From: Apostichopus japonicus
Lineage: Eukaryota; Echinodermata; Holothuroidea; Aspidochirotida; Stichopodidae
Assembly (NCBI RefSeq): GCF_037975245.1
Contig: NC_092563.1
Location: 1,081,001 to 1,145,000 of the forward strand
Direction: 5' to 3'
DNA: 64,000 bases
Position numbers and translations under genes: made by a program. The notes beneath the pieces were generated by a model. The model was not told the DNA's origin, searched no databases, and was given only the letters and a program-made list of their open reading frames with translations. Positions 1 to 11,670 of this stretch are shown here, one piece after another; the stretch's first letter is position 1, and the number at the start of each line of letters is the position of its first letter.

Positions 1-3000
1 GATAAGAAGAGCCTTGCTATGATGAATGAAGTTCGTCCAATCCAGATGTAGTGCTTACAGCTAGTTACCCTAAAACGTATCTGGTTTGGATGTGGGTAAC
101 AGAGGAATGAAGTAATTCCATACCACGTAGGCCAATATAAAGGTATACATTTCAAAATCACAAAAACAAGTTCTCATCGTGTATGGTTTATTGGAATCCA
201 ATAGTTGAAAAGGTAAAGTACCAGACAACCCATACGAACGAATTAAATTGGTGATATTTGCCAAATTTACAACAAAGAAAATAAGGCGGGAAAATACACT
301 ACCGGTCGATATCATTGTCGGGGTCGTCTTCCAAATAAACAGTCTTTACGATAGCATACTGAAAGATTGGTCTCAATCTCTCGGTAGAACTAATTAAAAA
401 CCTGTAAAATACAAAACAAATAGAATAAGTCATAACTAGGGTCGTACGGTTATTCAGTGGCGTAGGAAGGTACTTTTGAGTGGGGGGGGGGCTGAAGACT
501 GATGGCTGGCCTGGGGGAGGGGTCTAAGGAAAAAATTGGAAATTTTTTGCATTTCCAGGTGGCCTCAGATGCAATTTGGTGCAATATAGCACACTTCAAC
601 CCACCCACTCCATTTTGTATTGATTTTGCATTTTCACCTGGCCTTAGATGCAATTTGGTGCTCCAAATGAGATTTTTTTCTCATTTGTAAATGAAAAAGG
701 GGTTTTCTGACTTGCGAAGCGGGGGGCGGAATGATACTTCCGCCCCTCCATATTTTTCACTGGGGGCTGGCGCCCCCGGTTCCTACGCCCTTGGTAATTC
801 ATTAAGAGCAGCTTGATTACGTTAGGTTGTCACGCTTCTCGATATCAGGGGCGTATCCAGGGGGGCGCAACAGGCGCGCGCCCCCCCTATTGGCCGTCAC
901 CAAAAAAAAAAAAAAGTTTAGCAAAAAAAAAAAAAAAAAAAAAAAATTGATGACGACCTTTATGTGAGATGTCGGTGATCGCTCAACCCCCCCCCCCCCT
1001 CCCGTATGCTTTATTTTTTGTTTGCCAAAAAAAGGTTCTGGCGAAGTTCGGCGGCATAATAGTTTTAGAAACATAGATGGTAATTGTGTTTGTATTATCA
1101 CTATAAACACTAAATGACATGCCAGCCATACTAAATTGTGCATTTTGTGTCCATATTTACTGGAAATGTTGCTTATTATTAAGGTCGAAAAATGGATCAC
1201 ATATGGCCATGGGCGGCGATCCTGGGTGGAGGGGGGATATATCCCCCCATGAAAATGGGTGGAGGGGATGTAATGCACCATATCCCCCCCCCACCAAATG
1301 CCAGGGATAAGAATATTTTCATGCCTACATTTATGCATCTTCGTTAATGTACGGCTCTTTTTTAGCTTCATTTCTCGCCTACCATAAACGCAGTGCGATC
1401 TTTTCAAATAAAGCGTCTTTATAAAGCAAAAATAGTTGACTGTAGGCTTCATTGGCCCTATAACAACAAAATGTATTATTGCGCCCACGGTATTGATATA
1501 GTACATATATGCACCCTCATAGTATTCATATAGGCCCTATAGTAGGCCTACACACGTACATGTTCCCTCGAACAGCTGAGAATCTCATGTAACCAGGGTA
1601 ATGCTTAATACACGTTTCACCTGGATGCCCTAGCAATCGGTACCTAGGAATGTAACTATGTGTAATTGTGTATTGCATGTGTATAGGCCTATAATAGCCT
1701 GCATGAGGCCATTTTCTTCATCGAATAATATAACAGAGCTCTCGAACATTCTAACGTTGCGCCTGAAACAAGATTGACAGGGGCAATTTTCCCAAAATAA
1801 CACCCGAAATTAAAAAAAAAAGTATTTTGGATCCTGATTATGAGATATTTCGGACATGACATCCCTATTTTAAAGTTGGGTATATGCCGCTTGGAAACCT
1901 CGGGAAGTGCCGTTTCCGGCCATCTAGAGGGTTTGTTAATCCCAAAATTTTCTTGTACGCTTCGCGCCAACTCATGGTGGCGCTTAGATATAGTCACGCT
2001 TAGATAGTCAACAAGGTCATATCCCCCCCCCCCCACTCGGAAGTACGGATCGCCGCCCATGCATATGACACCATTTTGCATTTCAGCCCTTCTTTGAAAG
2101 CAAAAATTGTACACCCCTCCCCTTAGACCCATCCCCCAGGACGGCGATCATTCATGCCTGGCGCCCCCCCTATTGGAAAATCCTGGATACGCCCCTGGAT
2201 ATGTACCTACAGCCTACGGAGCATAGCCTATAACTCGAGATTATGATGATATCCTGCTGTGATGTTTTCTTTAACGAATCATTTAGGTCAGTTGATGAGT
2301 AATTTGAGGAGTATGTTCAACAAAATATGATCAATTCCTGTTCCCATAATATTATATTAAATTCAAAATTTCAACTTTTCAATGACAGTTCTAAACGTGT
2401 TGCGACATTTGTTTCGAACAGTCTTTGTCTTTAACCTCGGTTGAAATATAGATCAACATCTCATTAATTGAAAATGTATGTATGTGTGTGTGTGTTGGTG
2501 GGGTGGGGTTAGTGACAGGAGTGGGGAAGCGCCTGTATAGAAACAATAGTGCAGATCAGGTCAATTAGGTTGGCTGGCAAAATATGTAAAAAAGAGAGAT
2601 CTATAGTAGGCCATCTTTCCTTACCTAGATAAAGCTAAACGGAGGAGTCGCCAGTAGAGGACAGCATAACTCTCTACGTAAGATGGGAGAATGTAACCTC
2701 GGTCTGGATATTTTGGTCTTACGTTGGTTAAATAAAGCGTAGTGTTAAATTCAATGGATTCTTCGTAAACATTCCTGACCCAAACAGACTCGTTATTGGT
2801 ATTCTGGCAGGCGAAGAGCTCATCGATGTTACCTAAGAATAGTTTAAAAAAAAAATACAAAGAAATTAAAGGCATTGAAGACTCGCCCCAAACCGCGTGC
2901 CGCGCTCTGAAAAAAAGTTCTTTTCCGTTGCTTGCAAGTAAAGTTCTCTTCTTGTCGCTACAAAATGCAGACAGTAATGAAACGTGATACCTTGTTATCT

Positions 3001-4631
3001 TTTATCTAGACCGGAGATGTCCATCGCTGCTATCTTCAGGGCGCCATTATAAATCATCACTGTGTAAAAATTTTTAAAGTAAAATATTGGTTGCTGCACT
3101 TACCATTGAAGATAAACTTATCCACTCTCATGTTCGTATCCGGATCGAATCCACTTCCCTTGATGAATGAAGTGTATAGATCCTTCACTCCAGGGGGTTG
3201 TGGTTCAAAGCTATCCATGTAAAATCCGTCCTGAAACATTCAAACGTGATATAGCTATTATAAGGTCTGAATATTCATTATATGCAAATTAGAAAAACAA
3301 TTTAGGAGTTAAAACCGTTCAGGAAAATTTCAAACCGTCATGCCTTTCCTGCAATTGCTCTACGAAATGTAATATATACCGTCATTTCAGGCGGAAGGTG
3401 GAGCGAGAGGTGTTAGGGGTGGGGGGGGGGGGGTGGGGGAGGGTTGGAAGGGCTAGACAAACCTTAGCGATAATATTCTCTATAACCGTTAAATTCAATG
3501 CGGTGTCATTAGGGATGTGCATATGTTTGAGTGAGACTGGGATCAAGATTTATGAATATGTATGTCTTAAGATTATAAATATGCATGTTCTTAAGATTAT
3601 AGGATTTTCCACAAACGATGGCGTCAATAATCATTCCAATTTTACGACAAACAGACGTTCCGCTTACAAACTTAAAATATATTTCCCAGTGTTTTTTCTT
3701 CACTTTCCGGTAAGTTTTTAAATTAATGAACTGCTACCATGAATATGTAAACAATTCTGCAGAATGATAACACATACATCTTGTACACGTTACTTACGCT
3801 ATATGTTGCGTCATTAAATATGTTGGAACATGAACCAGTATTGTCCGCTTTGAGACCACCGGCATTGTCCGCCACAACTGCCATAGTACCGTCCAAATCA
3901 TATCTCTGGAAATCTAACACCCATAGCTCCTCTTCATCCACTGTGTTCTCAGTCTCAACATTCAGTACAACGACACCTGAAAATTTCAAAATAAAGGTCC
4001 AAGTGATACACGTTAAGATTGGTTTGAAGTGCATAGCAGATGGGAAGAACGGCGGGGTGGGTGGTGGGGGAGGAGATTAATATTTCGGGTATTTTGGTAG
4101 GGACATGCATCCCTTTTCCCGAGGGAGCTAGAAAATAAACATTGACAACGCACTTAAGTAAACCAAAGGTACAAAGTTTAAACGTTTAGCACGCTTTGGG
4201 CGGGGCATTCTTATTTTTACCAATATTTTGCTACATACATATCACTTTTTTAGTAGTTATTTCGAAAACCACACATGTTTTGCAAGTTTGATCCCGCTCT
4301 ACACCGAGTAACGATTTATTCGCGCCGGCTTCACTTGTAGTTGTATGTTTGATTTGAGACACGGCGGTGCACCGGCGAGGAAGGCGGTGCAACACATACG
4401 TGCTGAGCTTTGTTAGCGCGGTACTGACAATCCATTCTCCACATTATTGGAAACGCAAAAGATGGAAATACCTTCTGTAATGTCAAATTCCCGAACTGTT
4501 GCTTGTCCCATATCGTCAAACAAATCATCCTGACCGTAGGCCAAAGGTTTCCCAAAGTAAGCTTCGATTGGGGAAGTATAATATGAGATACATTGTACCA
4601 AAAGAAAAGTTAACAAAACGGAAAAATCCAT
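1..4631 (-). CDS. Unrecognised secreted or membrane protein, 5' part of gene (exons at 4631-4472, 3976-3798, 3230-3104, 2832-2625, 389-303 and probably 60-1)
   Basis: I do not recognise the family. The start is the ATG at 4631-4629. It opens a signal peptide (MDFSVLLTFLLVQCISYY, then TSPIEA), so the product probably enters the secretory pathway. Each exon has AG/GT borders and the phases agree through five exons: 160 nt ends in phase 1, 179 nt in phase 0, 127 nt in phase 1, 208 nt in phase 2 and 87 nt in phase 2. This gives about 253 codons. A sixth exon (60 down to 1) also fits phase 2 and stays open to the edge, reading CKHYIWIGRTSF. The protein is acidic at first (VDEEELWVLDFQRYDLDG) and contains N-glycosylation sequons such as NES and NTT. 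It has few cysteines in this part (GSCSN, FACQN) and no repeat or catalytic motif I can name. The 3' end lies outside the window. The gene is divergent from IMPA1, with 1.77 kb between the starts. Gene reality is well supported by phase agreement; function is unknown. Confidence 0.72.
455..793. mobile_element. Short non-autonomous DNA transposon (MITE-like), about 340 bp
   Basis: The ends are imperfect terminal inverted repeats: CAGTGGCGTAGGAAGG at the left, and a right end whose reverse complement is CAAGGGCGTAGGAACC. Next to the ends are a run of G at the left and GGGGGCTGGCGCCCCCGG at the right. The interior has an internally repeated block: GCAATTTGGTGC near 571 and again near 650, each after a CCTnnnATGCAATTTGG context. 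No transposase is encoded. CAG-starting ends of this kind are common in hAT-type elements, but no clean 8-bp target duplication is visible here. It lies inside the long intron of the minus-strand gene. Confidence 0.6.
846..2197. mobile_element. 1.35-kb non-autonomous transposon with 16-bp terminal inverted repeats
   Basis: The left end CAGGGGCGTATCCAGG and the right end CCTGGATACGCCCCTG are perfect inverted repeats of 16 bases. Both ends continue into GGGGCGC/GCGCCCC-rich sequence. The pentanucleotide GATAT directly flanks both sides (841-845 and 2198-2202) and may be a target duplication or part of one. The interior holds long A and C homopolymers and open frames on the minus strand. None of these resembles a transposase, so the element looks non-autonomous. 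It sits in an intron of the unrecognised minus-strand gene, next to the element at 455-793. Confidence 0.72.
1208..2061. repeat. Nested inverted repeat inside the 1.35-kb transposon
   Basis: CATGGGCGGCGATCC at 1208-1222 is repeated as its exact reverse complement at 2047-2061, with ATATG just outside both copies. This could be a second element inserted in the first, or sub-terminal inverted repeats of the host element. Confidence 0.5.
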
Positions 4632-5319
4632 CACGGACAAGCAACGACAGCACTCGAGAATTGCGGACAACAGAAAACCTAGACGAACTGAAAAGAAAAC
4701 AGATGAAACGTACACCTATAGACTAATAATGCCAGTGAAGAAATGGTAAGATGCGCTTTTTATATGCATGCTTTAAACTATTTGAGTTTGGAAGTCTTTA
4801 TTTCTGTTAATAGGTAGTCTTAATTATATAAATCTTTACAAGAATTTTGATTTAAAAAAAAAAGTTGCGTCAGGTATTTCGTTTAATTTGCATATTATTT
4901 CATTGCTTATTATATATGTGTGTCACTTATTATGTATATGTTTAAGAAGATTAAAATTAAAATAAGTCTATAAAAGTATAACTTTGAGATTTGGTTACCC
5001 TTGTGTGATAGTGGTACAATCTTTATTACGTAATAGAAACTTATCTGCCACTCAACAGGTGAAATATATCTTATTGTCTATTTACTACAGTATGTATGGC
5101 ATGCTCCCATTTTCATTCATTCATTCTATCTGAGTGTAGTATTACATAACAAACTATGTGTGCCATCACCCCTTTAACATAAATCACCCTTTCCCTACGA
5201 ATTGAGTTTCAATAGTCTGCCACGTATAATCCAGCTATACACTACACCCTCGGCCGTTTGGTAAGATCATGTGTATGGTATATGTTCCCTTTCGAGGGGA
5301 ACGGTGATACACACCCGAC

Positions 5320-5610
5320 GATGATCACACAGTCACAGTCTCGATGCAAGGGGACCGGGTTGAAAGTGGATCAGTCGTTCGGCTGTTTGGTTTTCGTGCC
5401 CAAGTTCTTTCCTGGGTGACTTTTCTAAAAAAAGTATTCTCGTTGAGACCTGAGAGGGGTATAAGTTGTTTAGTTTTCATGCCTGCTTCTAACTTGGGTG
5501 ACTTTTCTTAAAAAGTACCTTTTGTAAAGGGACTCACGTAACATCGTCATGATCATACAATTATAGTCTCGATGTAAGGAGACTGGAATTGAGAGCGGCT
5601 TAAGTTACCG
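5320..5610. repeat. Diverged direct duplication upstream of IMPA1
   Basis: AGTCTCGATGCAAGGGGACC at 5337 recurs as AGTCTCGATGTAAGGAGACT at 5565, about 228 bases on. Between them TTTGGTTTTCGTGCC...GGGTGACTTTTCTAAAAAAAGTA (near 5389) recurs as TTTAGTTTTCATGCC...GGGTGACTTTTCTTAAAAAGTA (near 5471). The pattern is an old tandem duplication that has drifted. Confidence 0.55.
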
Positions 5611-5619
5611 ATTAACCAA

Positions 5620-5890
5620 TTAAAGATATCTTGAACTGATTTAGAGAATCATTAATTCATTGAAATATATCTCTAATACATCAGACTTCAAATATGTATT
5701 TGACCTATCTAGAGAAATCATAAATTTTGTTCAAACCATCTATGATTATTTTATAATATCTGTAATTATTTAGAGATATCTTTAATTATTTCGATAAGAC
5801 TTTAAATTAATTGTGGATAACTGAAGTCAAATTAAATTAAATATATCTGTAGTAAATTGAAGATATCTTTCAATATTTAAAGATATCTGA
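5620..5890. repeat. AT-rich degenerate array of GATATCT-like words
   Basis: The palindrome-containing word AGATATCT and close variants (GATATCTT, AATATATCT, AGAGATATC) recur at least eight times in about 270 bases of very AT-rich sequence, irregularly spaced. It is most simply a decayed satellite. I see no gene in it. Confidence 0.4.
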
Positions 5891-6404
5891 GGGTGACTTT
5901 AGGCATACTTTTTGTTTTGTTATGCCATAGTCCAAGAAAGATGATAAAGAGAATTCAATGTCAATCATGATTCTATAGAGGTGTTCCAGGTGTTCATGAT
6001 AACGCTTCAGGATACGCTAATTCTCTTGTAAACGCAGTTTAAGGATTATGACGTCGGCTCTACAGTGCAGGCCAAAATGTAAGTTTTAATGCACTGCTTT
6101 TAAAATGATAAAAACTCAAAAAAAAAATATCCCGTTTACTTCATGTAAATTCAGAGCTATATTTGTTGGCTTATTTGAATCCGTAATGTTTCCCTTTATA
6201 TTTAGTTTTACATTGCATCTAGGAAGTGACCGAGTCATGGTCTGTGTATTAGACTTAATAATCCAACTACTGTGATTGATGATTATCTTATACTTAAATG
6301 GGCATTGAAACAAAAAGTGGTATAAAATACAATCTGTATAATGACAGGAGTGTTTTGTAACGATCTGTCTGTGACTAAGGCATCATTTGGCAATAAACAC
6401 CGAA

Positions 6405-9400
6405 ATGGCTTGCCATATAAACGCACACGCTTCATTTAACAAGGATATCAATATGGGCAGTGATTACAACATCGAAGAATTCATTAAGACTGCAGAAGAG
6501 CTAGCTCGCGAAGCTGGAGTTGTAAGTTGTTTTCTTTAAAAAAGCAATTGTTTTCATTAGGTTTCCACATATTGGAAGATCCAGGGGATGTTGCATCAAG
6601 CGGTTACATATACGATAGAGTGCAATGTCAATCCGAGAATGGTGAACGAAATGTATATAGGCCTAGTGTAAGTCAGCAGTTCTGCGAAATTTAGGCCTAC
6701 AGGCTACAGTACACAGTTACACTTGAAGAACGTTCTTCATCATAGCATATAGCTTAGATTAGTTTAGAGACCCAAGGATTAGGAAGCCTTACAGTAGCTT
6801 ATTTGAGACCCTATCCGTGTTAGATCGTGGACGAACACCAGCTTACTTTAAGCCTTCTCTTTTCGATAAGTCTTCAAAGGCTATAACGAGGCAGGGGTGT
6901 GAATTCGCTCCCATTCCGGCCATTGCAACAGCATCTGACCACTTTCTCAAATACTGAGGTAGGCAAAGGCACCCCATTCGACTTCACTGCAGTGCAGCCA
7001 TGACGAACAAAGTTGTTCCGAAACCAAGTGAAGAACAGAAACAAACCCCTTTTCCCAAGTTAACAAACCAGAAATACCAAATCCATGGAAGACTCCACAC
7101 ATCACCACTGCACTGCAGCAATTTTGAAAAGGTCAAGAGAATCTGGCTCCTGACAGAATTTTGATCCTGGAACCTAAGGATTGTGAGGCGGACACTCTAA
7201 CCGCTGAACCAAGCCTTTGCCCTAAAGCAAACCTAGCCTAAATAAGACCTACAGTAGGCCTAACCGAGTAAATATTTATGCCCTATAGTAGAAAAGCTTG
7301 TATCCTTTTGAAATTTCAGTGAGACTGTGACAGAGTTAGCTGAGTGCTAAATAGTAAATATAGTACATGAAATCTGCTGTACATTCACTCAGGAATGGAA
7401 TGACTTACATTAGGCATTGCATAGAAAAACAGCAATGATACTTGGTATGGCTTATACTATGTATACAGTAATTTGGCTTATATTATTTTGGTTGTCCAAA
7501 CTTACTACAATTCGCATATGGTTTAAATGAGTTAAGAACTACACCTCAGTTGTGGAATAAAATACACAGCAAGTTCTAGAAATAGACCATTCACATATTC
7601 ACATTCATAGCCCTCTCACAACAGGAATTGACTACCTGCCAGGTCTCATCCCACATGATCTTATGAAGTGTTAAGTGTGACTTCAATAACTTTTCAGTAA
7701 TCATTCTTCATTACAGCTAGTGAGAGATGCATATAAGAAGGACAAAGCAGTGGAAAGCAAAAGCTGTGCTGTGGATCTGGTGACAGAAACCGATACAAAA
7801 GTTGAGGAGCTTCTGATCAGCCGTTTAAGAAAAAAATATCCTACGCACAAGTAAGAAACTTTTTATTTGAAGTATGAAGATCTGTTACTATGGTATTTAA
7901 AGGAAATTATAAATTTCCAAATTTTTTTTTTTTTAGATAACTGTTTTCTATCAATGGCCTGGAGTGAGTGGAGTCCCATAACAAGAATCAACATTAATAA
8001 TGTACCAGATACATCGACGTGAATCAACTTCTGTGGTTGTGAATGTACAGATCTTGTTTGTATTTCAGTATTTGCTGTTTCAATGGCAAGTATATCATTT
8101 CATCCCCCAAAATTATTTTAAAACTGTTGAGGCTACTGACCTTGGTATTATGTTTTACAAAGTTTTTTGGACTGATTTTACTCTTTCATCTGCAGATTCA
8201 TAGGAGAAGAGTCGACTGTCAGTGGTGAACCATGCTTATGGACAGACGATCCCACATGGATCATAGATCCAGTAGATGGTACTATGAATTTTGTACACAG
8301 GTAGGAAGAAATCATCCCTCTCATTGGTGTGCACATGATTTTAATGGTGGGGGTTGGATTCCAAGTTCCCACTGTTGGAGTTAGGTATGACACTAGGGGC
8401 AAGAACCTCTATGGACAAGTTGTAGGCGGATTGAAATTTTAATGAAAGAGCGGTGTGAATGTGGGGTTGTCAAATGAGTATCACCAGGGGGTGGGTGGAG
8501 GTGTCGGAGACCTTCCTCCAAAAGAAAAGCAAAACTTCAAAGTTTAGAGGTCAAAGATTGCATTCTGAGGCATATTTAGATACTAGACTAAAAATTTAAT
8601 TAGGTCTAAATGCAAGTTTGTGCAAATGAATTTTAAAAAATATCTCCCAAGTGATGCCCATCCCCCCACCCCCCTCTTTGTCATGCACGTTTTGTTTATT
8701 ATGTATCTGTTACCTTGGTGATGACTGATCATTTACATAGGGATTGTGTACCAAATATTTCTATCAAAATTGAATGTAGGATTAAACAAAGTGAGTGATT
8801 TATGAATGGTAATAGCTTCTGTTTTGTAGCCAGAACTGATGAGATAGTATTAGAATCTTCAACACACCTGGGCACTTCAATCAGTCCTTTCATTTCACTT
8901 TGCTCCCACTTCACAGTATTGAATGATGATTGAATGACTTATATACTGTTTATGTTTGTTTTATCAAAATGCCTGATTTCAAAATTAAGGGCATAATTTG
9001 ATATGATTTGGACTTTTGGAAGCAACCCAATTTTAATCTATAGTAAGTTGCAAATTGACCTTCCTAATATGTTTAAGCATTGATCAATACAAGGTTAATA
9101 TTGTTTGTGTGTATTTACTTTGCTTTTCTTATTTTGGTGTAATCAGAGCAAAAATTCTAAAAATATTAGTCACTTTCACCTGCAAAGACCTGTTTTTTTG
9201 CAGATCCTAGAATAAATTTTCAGTATTTCCATTTACTTTTTCTGTAAACAGTTTTCCATTTGTAGGTATCTGTATCGGTTTGTCGATAAAGAAAGAAATA
9301 GTTGGAGGGGTGGTCTACAACCCAATCTATGATGAAATGTTCCAAGCAATCAAAGGCAAGGGTGCCTTCTGCAATAATAAACCAATTAAAGTCTCCAGTC

Positions 9401-11636
9401 AGAATGGTGAGTATGCAGTAATATTTTAATCTTTTATCGATATCTCATAAAGGAAACATAACGTTTAATAACATACTGTATTCTGTAGCACTAATTAGGA
9501 TCATCAAACTTTTCCTTTAATTGTGGCTATATCTTGATAAATCCATGGAGAAGTGGTAAATTGTAGATTAGTAATTCATTTGGGTAGTGGGTAACCCAGG
9601 GTCCTAGGGCCAAAGGTTATTTCTTTACCATTCACCCCGTTTTTAGAGAGGATAGTTTAATGAATCTACCTCTTCGACTATAATATCAACCATACAAGAG
9701 GTCTGCCGATAATTAAAGAGAAACACAGAGAAGATCGAAACGATGAAGGATTTTATTATCTCATTGGCATATTTTGTTGTTATGTACAGGACAAGTATTT
9801 TCATAACAAAACTTCACTAAGTGCAATGAGATTTGGTTCCCACATCTTCTTGATGATATTGGTCCTGACAATGTGCTCTCTGCACCGTTTCTTTTTTAGG
9901 CCCAGGCCCCTAACGCTACAGGGCCCAGGGTTAACCCCCTCTCGACCCCCTGACCTCATCCCACTGTCTTTAGTGTTGAGTCTCCAGCAGATGATAATTT
10001 CTTACACTACTAGCTATATTACATTTACCATCCATATCCATTTCTCTATTATATGATATGTCTACACCAGTGGTAGCCCCGTTATGCAGAGTATGCATCC
10101 CCTAAGTGCTAAGCTAATGCTGTTTGCCAACATTGCAACACATTATGTGGGCAGCAGCTAGTATAAAGCAACCATACCTAATTGTGAATTAAAAAGTTGT
10201 TCCCCAATTGCCCGTTTCCACACAACCATTATGCATTAGTGAGATCAGTTATACTCTGGTGTACTGTCCTCCATATTCATTGCACCAGACCAAGTATTAA
10301 TACCAAACCTACATCCATCTTGAAATTCTAACCTATGTGACAAACTGAAGTTTAAGTTTACATCACTTTTTAATTGAGGTTTTCGAAACCCTATACTAAT
10401 TAAGGTGACACCCTATCCACCTTCAGAAATCGAATATTTTAGGCATCTAAAGAAGAGAATTTTCTCTGCTATGTGATAATGCCCGGAAGAAAATTATGAA
10501 TTCTATCAAGTTATACTTTTCTACACATACACTCCTATTCTTTGTTTAAATGTGTCTGTGAGTTTGTTGCTATATCAGTTTTGCTTCCTATTAATGGGTA
10601 TAATTGTGCCTCCCCCTCCCCCACCTACTTGAATCTTCCATTTTGCATTGATTGTATCTCAATTGAGGGTAATAAATCTAATACTGAAACCAGTGAAAGT
10701 GATGGATTGATACACATATATATTGCATTGCATGTTACTACATGTTAAACCTACTATGTTTACTTCCAAGCTACCTACTGCAAGTTTATGTCTGGGTGAG
10801 TACTAGACAATATTCAAACTTCCTATCACCATTCTTTCTTTCTATTTTCTCTTCAGATTTGAAATTGTCGCTTTTCATAACAGAGGTGGGTTTCAATAGC
10901 CAGGAAATGTTGGACGTGAAAGTTGCGAATTACAAGTCCCTGTTAGAAGCAGGTATAAGAGGGTAAGGATTCATTTGTAGTACTGCTAGATATGTTAGAA
11001 GGCCAAAACTGGTCACCTACATTGCCAGAGCATTGTTGAATACTCACAAGGATACTTAAATGTCTAGTTGGCAGATAGAGTGGAGCCGGAGGGGTGGGGG
11101 GGGGGGTACAAGGGGAACATGCCCCTCCTCCCCAGTTTTGTGAAAACAAGGTTCATTGCAGGAGAAAGGAGTGCAATTTTGTCAGATCCTCTGTGTAATT
11201 GTGTTAAAACACAAAGTGACTAATTTTTTTCATTTCATATGAAATATCATAAAGATTTTAGCAATAACTAGAGCAGTAGTGAAGGGTATGTCTTTCTCAA
11301 GCACATTACTTCCCTCATTAACCTTGAATAAAGTTCAGGTATTTGACTAAAAATGACAGTGTGAGAGGGACAACAATATGATAATTCCTTTATAAATTTG
11401 TAGAAGGGTCCTCATGTAACATCTCCTCTGTCAGAGGTTCTAATGATAATTTACCACCTTTACAGGTTCAGGTCGTTAGGGTCTGCTGCCCTCAATATGT
11501 GTCACATTGCTAGAGGGAGCGCAGAGCTTTACTATGAGTACGGAATCCATTGCTGGGACATGGCTGCTGCATCCATCATAGTCACAGAGGCAGGAGGGGT
11601 AGTAATGGACACTACAGGTATGTGACTGCATTGTTA

Positions 11637-11670
<34 letters not shown>

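Larger units (their letters stand above)
4632..6404. other. Divergent intergenic region between the unrecognised secreted-protein gene and IMPA1
   Basis: This 1.77-kb spacer should hold both promoters, since the two genes are transcribed away from each other. I see no convincing TATA box at either start and no coding potential. It contains a diverged direct duplication (about 5320-5610) and an AT-rich block rich in AGATATCT-like words (about 5620-5890), annotated separately. Confidence 0.6.

Noticed and set aside
817..1506. 229-codon minus-strand open frame
   Set aside because: It lies across the transposon and depends on translated A, C and G homopolymers; no domain and no splice-site support.
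1689..2132. 147-codon minus-strand open frame inside the transposon
   Set aside because: No similarity to any transposase I can recognise, low-complexity ends; treated as chance in a non-autonomous element.
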